Shown piece after piece: positions 16,013 to 25,507 of a stretch of DNA of 45,698 nt. Each line of letters begins with the position of its first letter. Positions within the stretch are counted from its first letter, which is position 1. Source of the DNA: Firmicutes bacterium CAG:194 (lineage in GTDB: Bacteria > Bacillota > Clostridia > Lachnospirales > Lachnospiraceae); the NCBI GenBank assembly GCA_000432915.1, contig HF995251.1, positions 53,666 through 99,363 of the forward strand, given 5' to 3'. The notes under the pieces were generated by a model. It saw only the letters and a list, made by a program, of their open reading frames with translations. It did no database searches and had not been told where the DNA came from. A program made the translations under genes and the position numbers.

Positions 16013-18091
16013 TTATGCTTCTTTTGTTTCTTTCTTTTCTTTATAACCGCAGCCCTCTGCAGAACAAACAAGCTGATTTCCCTTTTCTACAAGTACATTT
16101 CCGCATTTCGGGCAAAGCTTATTGCTCGGGCGCTGCCATACCATGAAATCACAGGTTGGATTATCCTCACAGCCATAATAACGTCTGCCTTTCTTCGTCT
16201 TACGGATCACAACCTCTTTCCCGCATTTCGGGCATTTCACGCCGATCTTCTCCAGATACGGCTTTGTGTTGCGACATTCCGGGAAGCCCGGACACGCCAG
16301 GAATTTTCCGTGCGGTCCATATTTAATGACCATCTGTCTGCCGCACTGGTCACAGACAACATCCGAAACCTCATCCTCGATCTTTACGGACTCAAGCTCT
16401 TTTTCTGCCTTTTCCACGGCCTCATGCAGATCCGGATAGAAATTGGAAACGACCACCTTCCAGTTGACGCCGCCCTCTTCCACGGAATCAAGCAGTGATT
16501 CCATATTCGCCGTAAAGCTGACATCTACAATACTCGGGAAGGCTGTCTTCATAATATTGTTGACCGCTTCTCCAAGCTCTGTTACATACAGATTCTTTGC
16601 TTCCTTTACAATATATCTTCTGGCAAGGATCGTTGTGATCGTCGGTGCATACGTACTCGGACGTCCGATGCCCTGCTCCTCCAGTGTCCTGACCAGACTT
16701 GCTTCCGTATAATGTGCAGGCGGCTGTGTAAAATGCTGTTTACTGTCAAAGCTCTCCCAGGAAAGCTTTGTGTGTTCATCCAGACTGCCCAGCATCTTAT
16801 TCCCTTCTGCCTTTTCATCCTCTTCCTGTGTATAAACACTCATAAAACCGTCAAATTTCACTTTGGAAGCTGCTACCGTGAAACGATATCCGTTTGCATC
16901 GATCTTTACAGAGGTTGTCTCATAAACTGCAGATGCCATTCTGCTCGCGGTAAAACGCTTCCAGATCAGCTGATACAGCCTGAACTGTTCACGCGACAAA
17001 GAATCCTTGATCTCAGACGGAACTCGCTCGATATCCGTCGGGCGGATCGCTTCATGCGCATCCTGGATCTTTTTGCCTTCCTTCTCCTTGGTATGCACAT
17101 CAGCCGCATATTCGCCGCCATAGTTTTCCGTAATAAACTTATGGCTCATTGCCTCAGCTTCTTCCGATACGCGGGTAGAATCCGTACGCAGATAGGTGAT
17201 CAGACCGACCGTACCACTGCCCTTGATCTCCACGCCTTCATATAACTGCTGCGCAATACGCATGGTTTTCTGTGTTGAAAAATTCAGCACCTTGCTGGCT
17301 TCCTGCTGCAAAGTAGATGTCGTAAAAGGAAGCGGTGCTTTCTTCACACGTTCCCCCTTCTTCACATCTGTCACCTGATAGGCTGCGCCTTTCAGGTCTT
17401 TCTCTATCTTCTCCATTTCTTCCTTAGAAGAAATCGTCATCTTTTCCTTTGTTGTCCCGTAAAAATGCGCGGTAAGCGGCTTTTTCTCTCCCGGAACGGA
17501 AAGCAGCGCATCCACTGTCCAGTATTCTTCCGGAATAAATGCATTGATCTCATCTTCCCTGTCGCAGATGATACGCAGTGCCACAGACTGTACACGACCT
17601 GCGGAAAGTCCTCTCTTTACCTTCGCCCACAGAAGCGGTGAGATCTGATACCCTACCATACGGTCCAGTACACGACGCGCCTGCTGTGCATCCACAAGTC
17701 CCATATCGATCTCACGCGGATGCTTCAGCGATTCCTTGACTGCATTCTTTGTGATCTCATTGAAGGTAATACGATAAACCTTCTTATTTTCCAGCTTCAG
17801 TGCAATATATAAATGCCATGAAATTGCCTCTCCCTCGCGGTCAGGGTCAGTTGCGAGATAAATCTTATCTGCTTTCTTCACTTCCTTACGAAGCGCTGCT
17901 AATATATCCCCTTTACCACGGATCGTAATATATTTCGGTTCAAAATCATGCTCGATATCAATTCCCATCTGACTCTTAGGCAGGTCTCTGACATGTCCGT
18001 TACTCGCCATGACCTCATAATTGCTGCCCAAAAACTTTTTAATTGTCTTCACCTTTGCCGGTGATTCCACAATAACCAAATACTTTGCCAT
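16013..18091 (-). CDS. topA: DNA topoisomerase I (type IA)
   Basis: TopA relaxes negative supercoils. I start at ATG 18091 (MAKYLVIVESPAKVKTIKKF), with GGGGAAG upstream, giving 692 residues; the open frame extends further upstream but crosses the promoter. The TOPRIM domain has Glu9 in VESPAKVKTIKKFLG and the acidic triad DPDREGE (about 81-87). The catalytic tyrosine is about Tyr300, in TYLRTDSTRVS. Three C-terminal zinc ribbons are visible (CDQC...CPGFPEC; CPKC...CEDNPTC; CPKC...CSAEGC), as in Clostridia and Gram-negative enzymes. The usual upstream neighbour dprA is absent; the pil operon lies there instead. It has its own promoter and hairpin. Confidence 0.97.
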   Translation of the reverse strand: MAKYLVIVESPAKVKTIKKFLGSNYEVMASNGHVRDLPKSQMGIDIEHDFEPKYITIRGKGDILAALRKEVKKADKIYLATDPDREGEAISWHLYIALKLENKKVYRITFNEITKNAVKESLKHPREIDMGLVDAQQARRVLDRMVGYQISPLLWAKVKRGLSAGRVQSVALRIICDREDEINAFIPEEYWTVDALLSVPGEKKPLTAHFYGTTKEKMTISSKEEMEKIEKDLKGAAYQVTDVKKGERVKKAPLPFTTSTLQQEASKVLNFSTQKTMRIAQQLYEGVEIKGSGTVGLITYLRTDSTRVSEEAEAMSHKFITENYGGEYAADVHTKEKEGKKIQDAHEAIRPTDIERVPSEIKDSLSREQFRLYQLIWKRFTASRMASAVYETTSVKIDANGYRFTVAASKVKFDGFMSVYTQEEDEKAEGNKMLGSLDEHTKLSWESFDSKQHFTQPPAHYTEASLVRTLEEQGIGRPSTYAPTITTILARRYIVKEAKNLYVTELGEAVNNIMKTAFPSIVDVSFTANMESLLDSVEEGGVNWKVVVSNFYPDLHEAVEKAEKELESVKIEDEVSDVVCDQCGRQMVIKYGPHGKFLACPGFPECRNTKPYLEKIGVKCPKCGKEVVIRKTKKGRRYYGCEDNPTCDFMVWQRPSNKLCPKCGNVLVEKGNQLVCSAEGCGYKEKKETKEA

Positions 18092-18127
18092 ACTACTTCC
18101 CCTAATGTCCTGTAATAATCGTTTCAA

Positions 18128-18156
18128 ACTATACACTAAAAAAAAGGATGTGTAAA
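18128..18156 (-). promoter_or_regulatory. Predicted sigma-A promoter of topA
   Basis: On the minus strand TTTACA (18151-18156) and TATAGT (18128-18133) have the ideal 17-nt spacing. They sit 37 nt upstream of the chosen topA ATG. The spacer contains a run of eight T. Confidence 0.65.
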
Positions 18157-18207
18157 GTTTTTTTTCCGTTTGCCGCATTTTCGGTATCTTTTTTGACAAA
18201 TCTGGCT

Positions 18208-18235
18208 AAAAAAGGGAAGGCGTTCGCCTTCCCTT
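18208..18235 (-). terminator. Strong intrinsic terminator of the pil operon
   Basis: A perfect 10-bp GC-rich stem (18212-18221 with 18226-18235, loop GTTC) is followed by six T on the minus strand. It ends 19 nt past the stop codon of the last pil-operon gene and separates that operon from topA. Confidence 0.88.
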
Positions 18236-18253
18236 CTGTGTTTTGATCTGTAA

Positions 18254-21200
18254 TTAGTCGAGATCTAAGAGATCTGTCTTTGTTACTGTGAGTTCCTGAT
18301 AACCAAGCTCCGGAACTACCGTTGTCGTTGTTTCACCTGTTATTGATGAAACAGAATTAATCGTAGTCTGGGCTTCCAGATAGATTGTAAACTCACCTGT
18401 TGTATTTAAGTATGAAAGCGGCAAGTAGAATCCATATGTTGTCATACTTTCCAAATTCGATACTTTTCCGTTTGCATCTCTTGCAATCTCTGTATTCAGC
18501 TGATTATTTGCTACCGAATAAGTTTTGATCACCTTTGAAATATTCACAACCGGAACCGTGACTTTATTGATAACCTTTTCCTCTACCTTCACTGCCGAAT
18601 TATCATTCAGTGTAACAACATCATCTTTCTTCATTCCATCCAGCTTCAGATAATACTGAATTGCCATATATTTTGTACCTCTGACAAAGTTTGTATCATT
18701 CAGTCTGAAGTAAATTGGAGTTCCGCTTGTTGTTGCATCTACACTGGCATTTGTATTTGGATCTACAAACTGATACTTCCTTACTCCGTTAGAATTTGTC
18801 AGAATAGAGGAATCTATTGCTGTTGTTCCGTCCGGATTCGTCACATTCTTATCATACGGTATTGATATACTTGTGATTGCTGCTGCATTTGGATTCGGTG
18901 TCTCAAAAAATCCAACGGATGGCTCTGTATAACTTGCCGTAAAAGATGCAAACAAGGTATTTACAAACAGCTGTGCTTCCGTTTCAGATGCATTTTCCAA
19001 TGATGAATGTCCTGCACCGGTATATGTAATATTTCCCTTATTGTAAATATAATATCCGTCAGATGCCATCGGTCCCCCGACATTATCTGCATAGGGGTCG
19101 AAATCATGACCATTTCCGCCTAATGTATACCATACTACAACATCTGATTCACCGTCACCGTCATCATCTGTATCCATATCCAACTGGAAATACTGTGAAT
19201 GAGTTGTAGTTACCTTAAACTGATCCGGTAACACATAAGGATATATTGTCAACTGACCTTCATTTAACTTATTTACAGTATAAGAATCTGCACCACTTTC
19301 ATTTTTATCTCTGTTTGCCTTATTAGAGTTGATCCAATACTTATCGCCTGTGCTGTTCATAAAACGTACTGCAGTTGTATTATTCACACCCTGCGTTGTT
19401 CTCAAAACTGTCTGTCGTCCTTTACCCGGCTGATATGCTACCGTTTTACCGGTTGCCTCTATTGTCATGATCTCACTTGCATTCTGCGCTCTTGTATAAT
19501 CATTAGAGGAATGCAGATATTTGACGCCACTCGAAGAAGTTGCCGCATTTACCAGTTCTTTTACCGTTATCTTTGTTCCATCTGACTCTGCTATAATATT
19601 CTGCGTCATACCATAACGATCCATACCTACCAGATTACGAAGTCTCTTTGCCTGTTTGTAGTTTGAGAAGAACATGATAAAGTCATGTGTCAAAAGCGTT
19701 GGTTTTCCGCTTTCCATATAACTTTCTACTGCTGCAATCGCATCATCGCTTGAGAAATTGGCAAAGTTATCACCAAATCCAAGGACTAACATATTCGCAC
19801 CATATACACCTTCTTTTGTTACCTTATCGTCTTTGTCTTTTTCCGGTGCTTTGATTTCAATCGAATTGAAATAATCAAGCGCATATTCTTTCAGACTCTT
19901 CTTCGTTGCAGTATTACCATTTGCATCTGTCGATGCAGATGCTGCATAAGCACTGTATTTTGCTACAAAGTCTTTTTCAAACTCACTGACTGTTACAGTC
20001 TTGATCTCTACCGTATAGCCCGGTACATTTTGCAGATACTTGCCAAACTTGGAATTCGGATCAGCCAGTTGTGCTTCCAGATTCAGGTTGGAACCTGTAT
20101 TATTTGTCAGCTGCAGTATCTTACAAATCTTATCTTCTCCTGTAATATTAGCCGCCAGTGTATAACCTTCTGCCGAATCATGTGCGTTCTGGTACTGATA
20201 AGACTGCACATCCAGCTTCCACTTCAAAAGCCCACTGTATTCATTAGAAACATCACGTTTTAACACATATTCTACATCTTTATTCAGAACATAATTGCCA
20301 TCTGCATTCTTTTCGGCTTCAGCACCTGTTCCTTTTACCGACACCACAATATCCTTGATATCTTCCGTTGTGCTGGAATATTTACCATCATTATTGATAT
20401 CAATATATAAATGTGGCTGATATGTTGCATTCATAGTCGGATCAGAACTGTCTGAAGCAATATTGAACTCAAATGTCATTGTTCTGCTTCCATCCGCATT
20501 CTGTTCCAAGTACTTTACTTTATCAGGATCAATAACCTCAGAATTCTGCTTCCTCTCATACATATATTCCTGCGGCTGACTGTTTACAGTCAATACAAGT
20601 TTTTCTGTTGCAACATATTTATTGATCAGATCCTTTTCGATACTCTTTGCAGTAATCATACTCGTACTGATCATATTCTCATATTTAGTATATTGAGTTG
20701 ATCCGCTATTATCTTCATACTGACCTGTTGCTGTATTGTATAGCTTACCACAACCGAACATCAGAAGTTCATACATATTGGAAGAATTATCCACACGCCC
20801 ATGATCTCTGTCCGTTTCATTGCCATCTGTTACTGCTGTCGGATTTACAACCAGATTATCCTTTGTTGTAACAGGTCCATACATATCACCCGCAACAATT
20901 AACAATCCTTTTGATTCAAGATAAGCTTCCATCTTCTTCAGCTTATTCTTTGTGAGATCTCTTCCGGCATATCGCACAACATCTGTATCCGTATCAAGAT
21001 ATCCTTTTAACTGACTATTTACCTTGACTGTATCACCTATATTGTAATATACCATACCGGTCATATATCCATCATTATAGGCAGGCAGATCCTGTTCCAC
21101 AAATTTTGCCGAATCATATATACCATCTTTTATATCTCTGGTTTTAATTTTATCTGTGTAGAACAAACTCTTATTATTACTTATACCTGTTTCGGATCCA

Positions 21201-23110
21201 ATATAAATGATGTCATAATTTTCAATCAGATCATCATTCCGCCCATTGAATTCATCAATTGTCATAGATTCAAATTCAATGTATTTTGCCTTGTCTGAAT
21301 AAAAGGCACTCAGATAATTGGATACAAAATCATCTCTGTTTTTCTTAAACTTACTATTATCATCAAAATCACTGTACTCTTCGCTGCCATATTTTTCATT
21401 ATACAAGAAATTTGTTGTCGGCTCAATTTCCAGAATTTTCAAGTTATTCTTTACCACGCTGATTCCGGTACCATCATTTACCAGGATATACTGGATTGCC
21501 ACAGCAGGCGTTACATTGGTAGACATACTGCCTGAAGTTGAGTTCTTGTTTGTTGCATTGATATAACTGACAACGGGACTGAAACCGCTTGATGCTACCG
21601 CTGCACTATATGGTGTATTGAAATCACCGTTTGCAAAATTGTCAAGCGCATCAACCAATGATTTTGCTGCAACAAAATCACTCATATGGTGGTTATATAC
21701 ATATACATTACCACTGACAAAGTTACCATTACCACCCGATAGAATACTATCCTTCAGATTATTGATGATATCTGTTTTCTTGAACAATCCGTCCGGATCC
21801 ACTAATTCAGATGTAGTTGAATTAAAAATACCTGTATCCTTTGCAGCTGTCACAACAGAAGACTGTCCTTCCTGCCAGAGCAGAAGAGCCAGTTTACTGA
21901 TATTATTGGAAAGCGAAGCATCATAGCCGGCGTAATCCATCATCAACGCTTTATGATTCTGGACTACCTGATTGTAAAGGTATGCCATGATCACCATACT
22001 TAAATCATTATTTCCCTTTACAAAGCTTTGATAAGTACCGTTGATATAGATCAAATCCGCCGAATCAATATCAGCCGTGGTAACTTTTGAGGCTGCTACC
22101 ATCTTATAGTTGATCTTCATGTTGGCATACTTCTTATTACTGCCCAGTACGTACTCTTTAAACCAGTCACTGTTATAAAACTTTTTTCCCTGTATATCCG
22201 TTGCATAATAAAGCGCCAGATCTGTGATACCATAATACTCCTGCATGGTAGTTGCTTTTTCGGAACGTTTGAAAGTCAGATTACCGGTTCCCTGTACCTG
22301 CGTGATGTAAGGAATACCATCTGTTGCAGATGTCGGAAGCTGTAACTTTGTCTCATCAATGTCCGTTACCGGCTCAAGAATTTCTGTTTCTTCTATTTTT
22401 GTACCGGTCTGAACATCATTTCCACTGACATCTTTTTCCATAATCGGTACTTCATTTGTACTGACCGTAACCCGGCAAATTCTGCCACTATCATCAAGCT
22501 TATACCCGTCTCTCAGCTGATAGTCTCCACCGGATTCTACCATTGTGTATACACCTTTTGCGAAACAATCCTTCTGGTCATACATATGGGAGGTCATGTT
22601 ATTATAATAATCCGAAAAAATAGCAACTTCCGCAAACATCGGATATTCCGCTATACCTGTGCTGATACCCTGCGAATCCATACCATTTGGTTTTACAAGA
22701 CCATACATACGCAGCTGATAGATCTGTGATGCATAATCCGCATCATTATATCCCGTAGCCGGGCTTCCATGCACACCACCAAGTGCTGCATTTGGCAAGC
22801 CCCCCCCCAGTCCGTCTCCACCTCCATATCTTCTTCTATTTGAAGTAGATGAAAAATAACCAAGTTCTGCGTGTTTGGAAACATTAATCTGCTGCTCATC
22901 CGTAAAACTGTATGAACTCTCATCAGGTTCAATTTCCAAGATGGTAAACGTATTACTGCCTTTGTATCTGTCGGTTATGGCATCAAATACTTTTGTTGTT
23001 GCCTGCACATCTGTAACATTCGTCATGATCTCTCCGGCAAATATAACAGCTGCCATGCAAAAGCCTGCCAATCCAACTATTAATTTCTTACTTTTTCCGT
23101 TCATTTTCAT
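18254..23110 (-). CDS. Giant secreted DUF5057-like protein at the end of the pil operon
   Basis: 1618 residues with an N-terminal signal peptide (KKLIVGLAGFCMAAVIFAGE, cleavage probably near residue 38). I recognise it as DUF5057-like from memory; no enzymatic function is known to me. Three similar units can be seen. Each opens with an ILEIEP-type strand (about residues 54, 557; ICKILQLT at 993). A strand such as ADLIYING, YDIIYIGSE or NMLVLGFGDN follows, then one such as GKPTLLTHDF. This pattern resembles Rossmann or ThuA/class I amidotransferase-like folds. Two Ca-binding-like loops occur: DINNDGKYSSTTED at about 902 and DTDDDGDGESD at about 1308. The part after ITYTGAGHSS is Ig-like. A nine-G run lies at residues about 101-104. 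It starts 27 nt after a minor pilin, so a pilus-tip or pilus-exported role is inferred. The ATG at 23104 is an alternative start. Confidence 0.8.
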   Translation of the reverse strand: MKMNGKSKKLIVGLAGFCMAAVIFAGEIMTNVTDVQATTKVFDAITDRYKGSNTFTILEIEPDESSYSFTDEQQINVSKHAELGYFSSTSNRRRYGGGDGLGGGLPNAALGGVHGSPATGYNDADYASQIYQLRMYGLVKPNGMDSQGISTGIAEYPMFAEVAIFSDYYNNMTSHMYDQKDCFAKGVYTMVESGGDYQLRDGYKLDDSGRICRVTVSTNEVPIMEKDVSGNDVQTGTKIEETEILEPVTDIDETKLQLPTSATDGIPYITQVQGTGNLTFKRSEKATTMQEYYGITDLALYYATDIQGKKFYNSDWFKEYVLGSNKKYANMKINYKMVAASKVTTADIDSADLIYINGTYQSFVKGNNDLSMVIMAYLYNQVVQNHKALMMDYAGYDASLSNNISKLALLLWQEGQSSVVTAAKDTGIFNSTTSELVDPDGLFKKTDIINNLKDSILSGGNGNFVSGNVYVYNHHMSDFVAAKSLVDALDNFANGDFNTPYSAAVASSGFSPVVSYINATNKNSTSGSMSTNVTPAVAIQYILVNDGTGISVVKNNLKILEIEPTTNFLYNEKYGSEEYSDFDDNSKFKKNRDDFVSNYLSAFYSDKAKYIEFESMTIDEFNGRNDDLIENYDIIYIGSETGISNNKSLFYTDKIKTRDIKDGIYDSAKFVEQDLPAYNDGYMTGMVYYNIGDTVKVNSQLKGYLDTDTDVVRYAGRDLTKNKLKKMEAYLESKGLLIVAGDMYGPVTTKDNLVVNPTAVTDGNETDRDHGRVDNSSNMYELLMFGCGKLYNTATGQYEDNSGSTQYTKYENMISTSMITAKSIEKDLINKYVATEKLVLTVNSQPQEYMYERKQNSEVIDPDKVKYLEQNADGSRTMTFEFNIASDSSDPTMNATYQPHLYIDINNDGKYSSTTEDIKDIVVSVKGTGAEAEKNADGNYVLNKDVEYVLKRDVSNEYSGLLKWKLDVQSYQYQNAHDSAEGYTLAANITGEDKICKILQLTNNTGSNLNLEAQLADPNSKFGKYLQNVPGYTVEIKTVTVSEFEKDFVAKYSAYAASASTDANGNTATKKSLKEYALDYFNSIEIKAPEKDKDDKVTKEGVYGANMLVLGFGDNFANFSSDDAIAAVESYMESGKPTLLTHDFIMFFSNYKQAKRLRNLVGMDRYGMTQNIIAESDGTKITVKELVNAATSSSGVKYLHSSNDYTRAQNASEIMTIEATGKTVAYQPGKGRQTVLRTTQGVNNTTAVRFMNSTGDKYWINSNKANRDKNESGADSYTVNKLNEGQLTIYPYVLPDQFKVTTTHSQYFQLDMDTDDDGDGESDVVVWYTLGGNGHDFDPYADNVGGPMASDGYYIYNKGNITYTGAGHSSLENASETEAQLFVNTLFASFTASYTEPSVGFFETPNPNAAAITSISIPYDKNVTNPDGTTAIDSSILTNSNGVRKYQFVDPNTNASVDATTSGTPIYFRLNDTNFVRGTKYMAIQYYLKLDGMKKDDVVTLNDNSAVKVEEKVINKVTVPVVNISKVIKTYSVANNQLNTEIARDANGKVSNLESMTTYGFYLPLSYLNTTGEFTIYLEAQTTINSVSSITGETTTTVVPELGYQELTVTKTDLLDLD
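22800..22808 (-). repeat. Homopolymer of nine G on the coding strand
   Basis: Nine consecutive C on the plus strand, read as G on the coding strand, encode part of the Leu-Gly-Gly-Gly stretch near residue 101 of the DUF5057-like protein. A change of one base would shift the frame early in the gene. It is the longest G/C homopolymer I see in the window. Confidence 0.9.
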
Positions 23111-23137
23111 ATGCTCTCCCCACTCGGAAATTTACTT

Positions 23138-25465
23138 TTATTTCTTCCAGTAATTATAGGTTTTGTTATATGTATAAGTAGATGAACCATAGATACATTT
23201 GTATTTATTACCGTCTTTATAAACCTTAGCTTTTACTGTCTTTCCGGTTGTATCAATACCGGATACTTCTGTAGCCGAACCGGCTGCAGTACCGATACTT
23301 GATGGCCAGCCGCCAAATTTGGAATTTGGTCCCGGAATATAAGTTCCCTGTCCTTCCACATTTGCAACATATACCTTAAAATCATAATAGGCTTTTGAAT
23401 TGCCATGTTTTGATACATTATAAAAATCATCTACGGTCGTTCTTACAACCATATAATCTGCCGGATAATCCTTTGTGGATGTCTTTGCTGCTACATTGAT
23501 CGTCATATCATCTACATAAGTATTCACATCACCATACGAACTTGTTACTGTCGGTGTCAGATACTTATTCGTTGCTTCCTGACCTTCTCTGTTCAGATTG
23601 CCTGAAAAATCAGTATCGCTTGCTTCTTTAACGTAAATACCAAGCTGCTCTCTCTTACTGATATTATAATAAGAAGTATGAACATCTAAATCCGAAGATT
23701 TACCTTTTTGTATACATACTGAACCGGCTCCTGTCGGAGTAATTTCAACACCATGCACCGGATAATGATATACCCCATATTCTCTTTCCACACCGTCTAC
23801 ATCAATATATCGCAGATGAATATTGACCTCGAAAGATCCATAGAATGTTGCCCTCTGCTCACTGGAATACTGGAAAGAGTCGTAATCAATATACAGGCAC
23901 TGTGAATTTTTATCCCATTTAAATGCCTTACCAGGATCTACATCATAGTTACTACCCGGATCAAACCACATATCAAGTACTTTGGCAACTCTGTACTGTC
24001 TTTCATTTCCATTTCCCTGCAGTGCCGGTACATTCTTAGTAAAATAATCATTCATATTTACATAGAAACCACGGCTGTGGAATCCATCTCCGCCACTGCC
24101 CTTTGTCGGTACCACACCAAAGATGTAAGATCCTTTTACAGAAGGATCAAAATGAGAAGTAGCTTCCACTTTAAATTCCATACTGTTTGTCGCACTGCTT
24201 CCAAGAGTGATTGTATTAGTTGTTCTGGTTGTTGATGCTGCTGCAATTGATGCATAGCTGGCATCCTTGCACTCCGTCCATTCACCCGTTCCATCTGAAG
24301 CCCGGTAATATATTTTCCAATCTAATGCACTGTTCACATTGTACTGGTCAATGGATGCCATTACAATAACGGTTCCGTTCGGCTGTGCATATCCTTCTGC
24401 TTCCGCAGCCTTACTTCCTCCATATAAAGCAGATTCATAAGAAGACTTCCAGGAAGTAATTCCGCTTGAACTGTTTAATCCGATTTTCTTTACAATTCTG
24501 AGCTTTACCTTTGCTGTTTTCTTTAAGGACTGCTGTGCTGCTACCACATCAAGTTCTGTACAGCTTGAATCAATAAAGGACTGACTTGGATCAATGATCA
24601 GTGATGATGTTGACCCGGTCTCAGGAGACAAGCTGAAAATATTAGCATCTGCCTTGGAAAGACTCCATGTACTGTCGGTGCTTTCCGGTGTACCAGAATA
24701 GATAGGTGTTGCGACAAAATCAATCTTTTCATTTCCTGACGTGATCGTATATGGCGAAGCGCTTAAAGTATCCTTATAATATTGAACAGGTTTATTGTTG
24801 ATCACATCAATAAACACAAGCTTTGGAGTCAAAGTAAGTGCTCTGAGCTGTGGATCCTCCGGCTCTGCTTCCTTTGCATCCGGATCTGCATAAGCACGGT
24901 TTCTCATCAACACCTGATAATCACCTACATAGCTTCTGCCGTTCTTGTTATATGTCAACGAAAAAGAAATAATATTTTCATCCTTCACACGATCAAGCTT
25001 TACATCAAAGCCTTCAATATACTGTCCAAGCAATGCCTTGGATTCTGTGCCGGTATATGCATTTGCATCACTATCATAGCTCTGCGTATATAAATACAGT
25101 TTGTTTTTATCACTTGGATCTGCCTGATCGCCACGTTCGATTCTGTATCGCGTAGATTCTGTTCTTGTTCTGGAAAGAAGAACAAGCTTATCGCTTACTG
25201 AATCATCAATCTGACATGTATAGTCCGACTCTGCAGTATTACCTGCATCAAAAGAATCAATGGCAAGCTCTGAAATACCATTTGCAACCAGCTGTGCCTC
25301 AGACTGCAGCTGTGCTTCCGTACTTAATCCACTATAGGTTTTGGAGGATGTTGTCATCATATAGCCTACTGTCGTAACGATAACACTCAGAATACCAAAT
25401 GCTACCAGAAATTCGACTATACTGAAACCCCTGTTTTTTTCAGTTTTCCTCTTTTTCAAATCCAT
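23138..25465 (-). CDS. Large PilW-like minor pilin with a modular C-terminal ectodomain
   Basis: 775 residues. The leader MDLKKRKTEKNRG is followed by FSIVEFLVAFGILSVIVTTV, a class III type IV prepilin motif with Gly at -1, Phe at +1 and Glu at +5. PilD would cleave and methylate it. The next stretch, STEAQLQSEAQLVANGIS, is typical of PilW/PilJ-like minor pilins. The remaining 700 residues are unlike ordinary 200-300-residue minor pilins. They contain Ig-like beta-rich segments (WSLSKADANIFSLSPETG and others) and end in a Tyr-rich tail (YTYNKTYNYWKK). It lies 27 nt upstream of the DUF5057-like gene and 42 nt downstream of a GspH-like pilin. An adhesive or tip role is inferred, not shown. Confidence 0.82.
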   Translation of the reverse strand: MDLKKRKTEKNRGFSIVEFLVAFGILSVIVTTVGYMMTTSSKTYSGLSTEAQLQSEAQLVANGISELAIDSFDAGNTAESDYTCQIDDSVSDKLVLLSRTRTESTRYRIERGDQADPSDKNKLYLYTQSYDSDANAYTGTESKALLGQYIEGFDVKLDRVKDENIISFSLTYNKNGRSYVGDYQVLMRNRAYADPDAKEAEPEDPQLRALTLTPKLVFIDVINNKPVQYYKDTLSASPYTITSGNEKIDFVATPIYSGTPESTDSTWSLSKADANIFSLSPETGSTSSLIIDPSQSFIDSSCTELDVVAAQQSLKKTAKVKLRIVKKIGLNSSSGITSWKSSYESALYGGSKAAEAEGYAQPNGTVIVMASIDQYNVNSALDWKIYYRASDGTGEWTECKDASYASIAAASTTRTTNTITLGSSATNSMEFKVEATSHFDPSVKGSYIFGVVPTKGSGGDGFHSRGFYVNMNDYFTKNVPALQGNGNERQYRVAKVLDMWFDPGSNYDVDPGKAFKWDKNSQCLYIDYDSFQYSSEQRATFYGSFEVNIHLRYIDVDGVEREYGVYHYPVHGVEITPTGAGSVCIQKGKSSDLDVHTSYYNISKREQLGIYVKEASDTDFSGNLNREGQEATNKYLTPTVTSSYGDVNTYVDDMTINVAAKTSTKDYPADYMVVRTTVDDFYNVSKHGNSKAYYDFKVYVANVEGQGTYIPGPNSKFGGWPSSIGTAAGSATEVSGIDTTGKTVKAKVYKDGNKYKCIYGSSTYTYNKTYNYWKK

Positions 25466-25507
25466 AACTCCTCCATTCCTCTTACTAAGAAATTACCCTT
25501 TACCTTC

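Noticed and set aside
18092..18199. 36-residue N-terminal extension of TopA
   Set aside because: The open frame continues upstream, but it crosses the predicted promoter. MAKYLVIVESPAK is the normal family start and has a ribosome site.
22693..22932. Second minus-strand ORF across the nine-G run
   Set aside because: It is the shifted frame within the DUF5057-like gene and has no family features. It shows only that a frameshift there would not stop at once.
25434..25440. Seven-A run in the prepilin leader of the 775-residue minor pilin
   Set aside because: A/T runs of this length are common in this AT-rich background; it is much less telling than the nine-G run.
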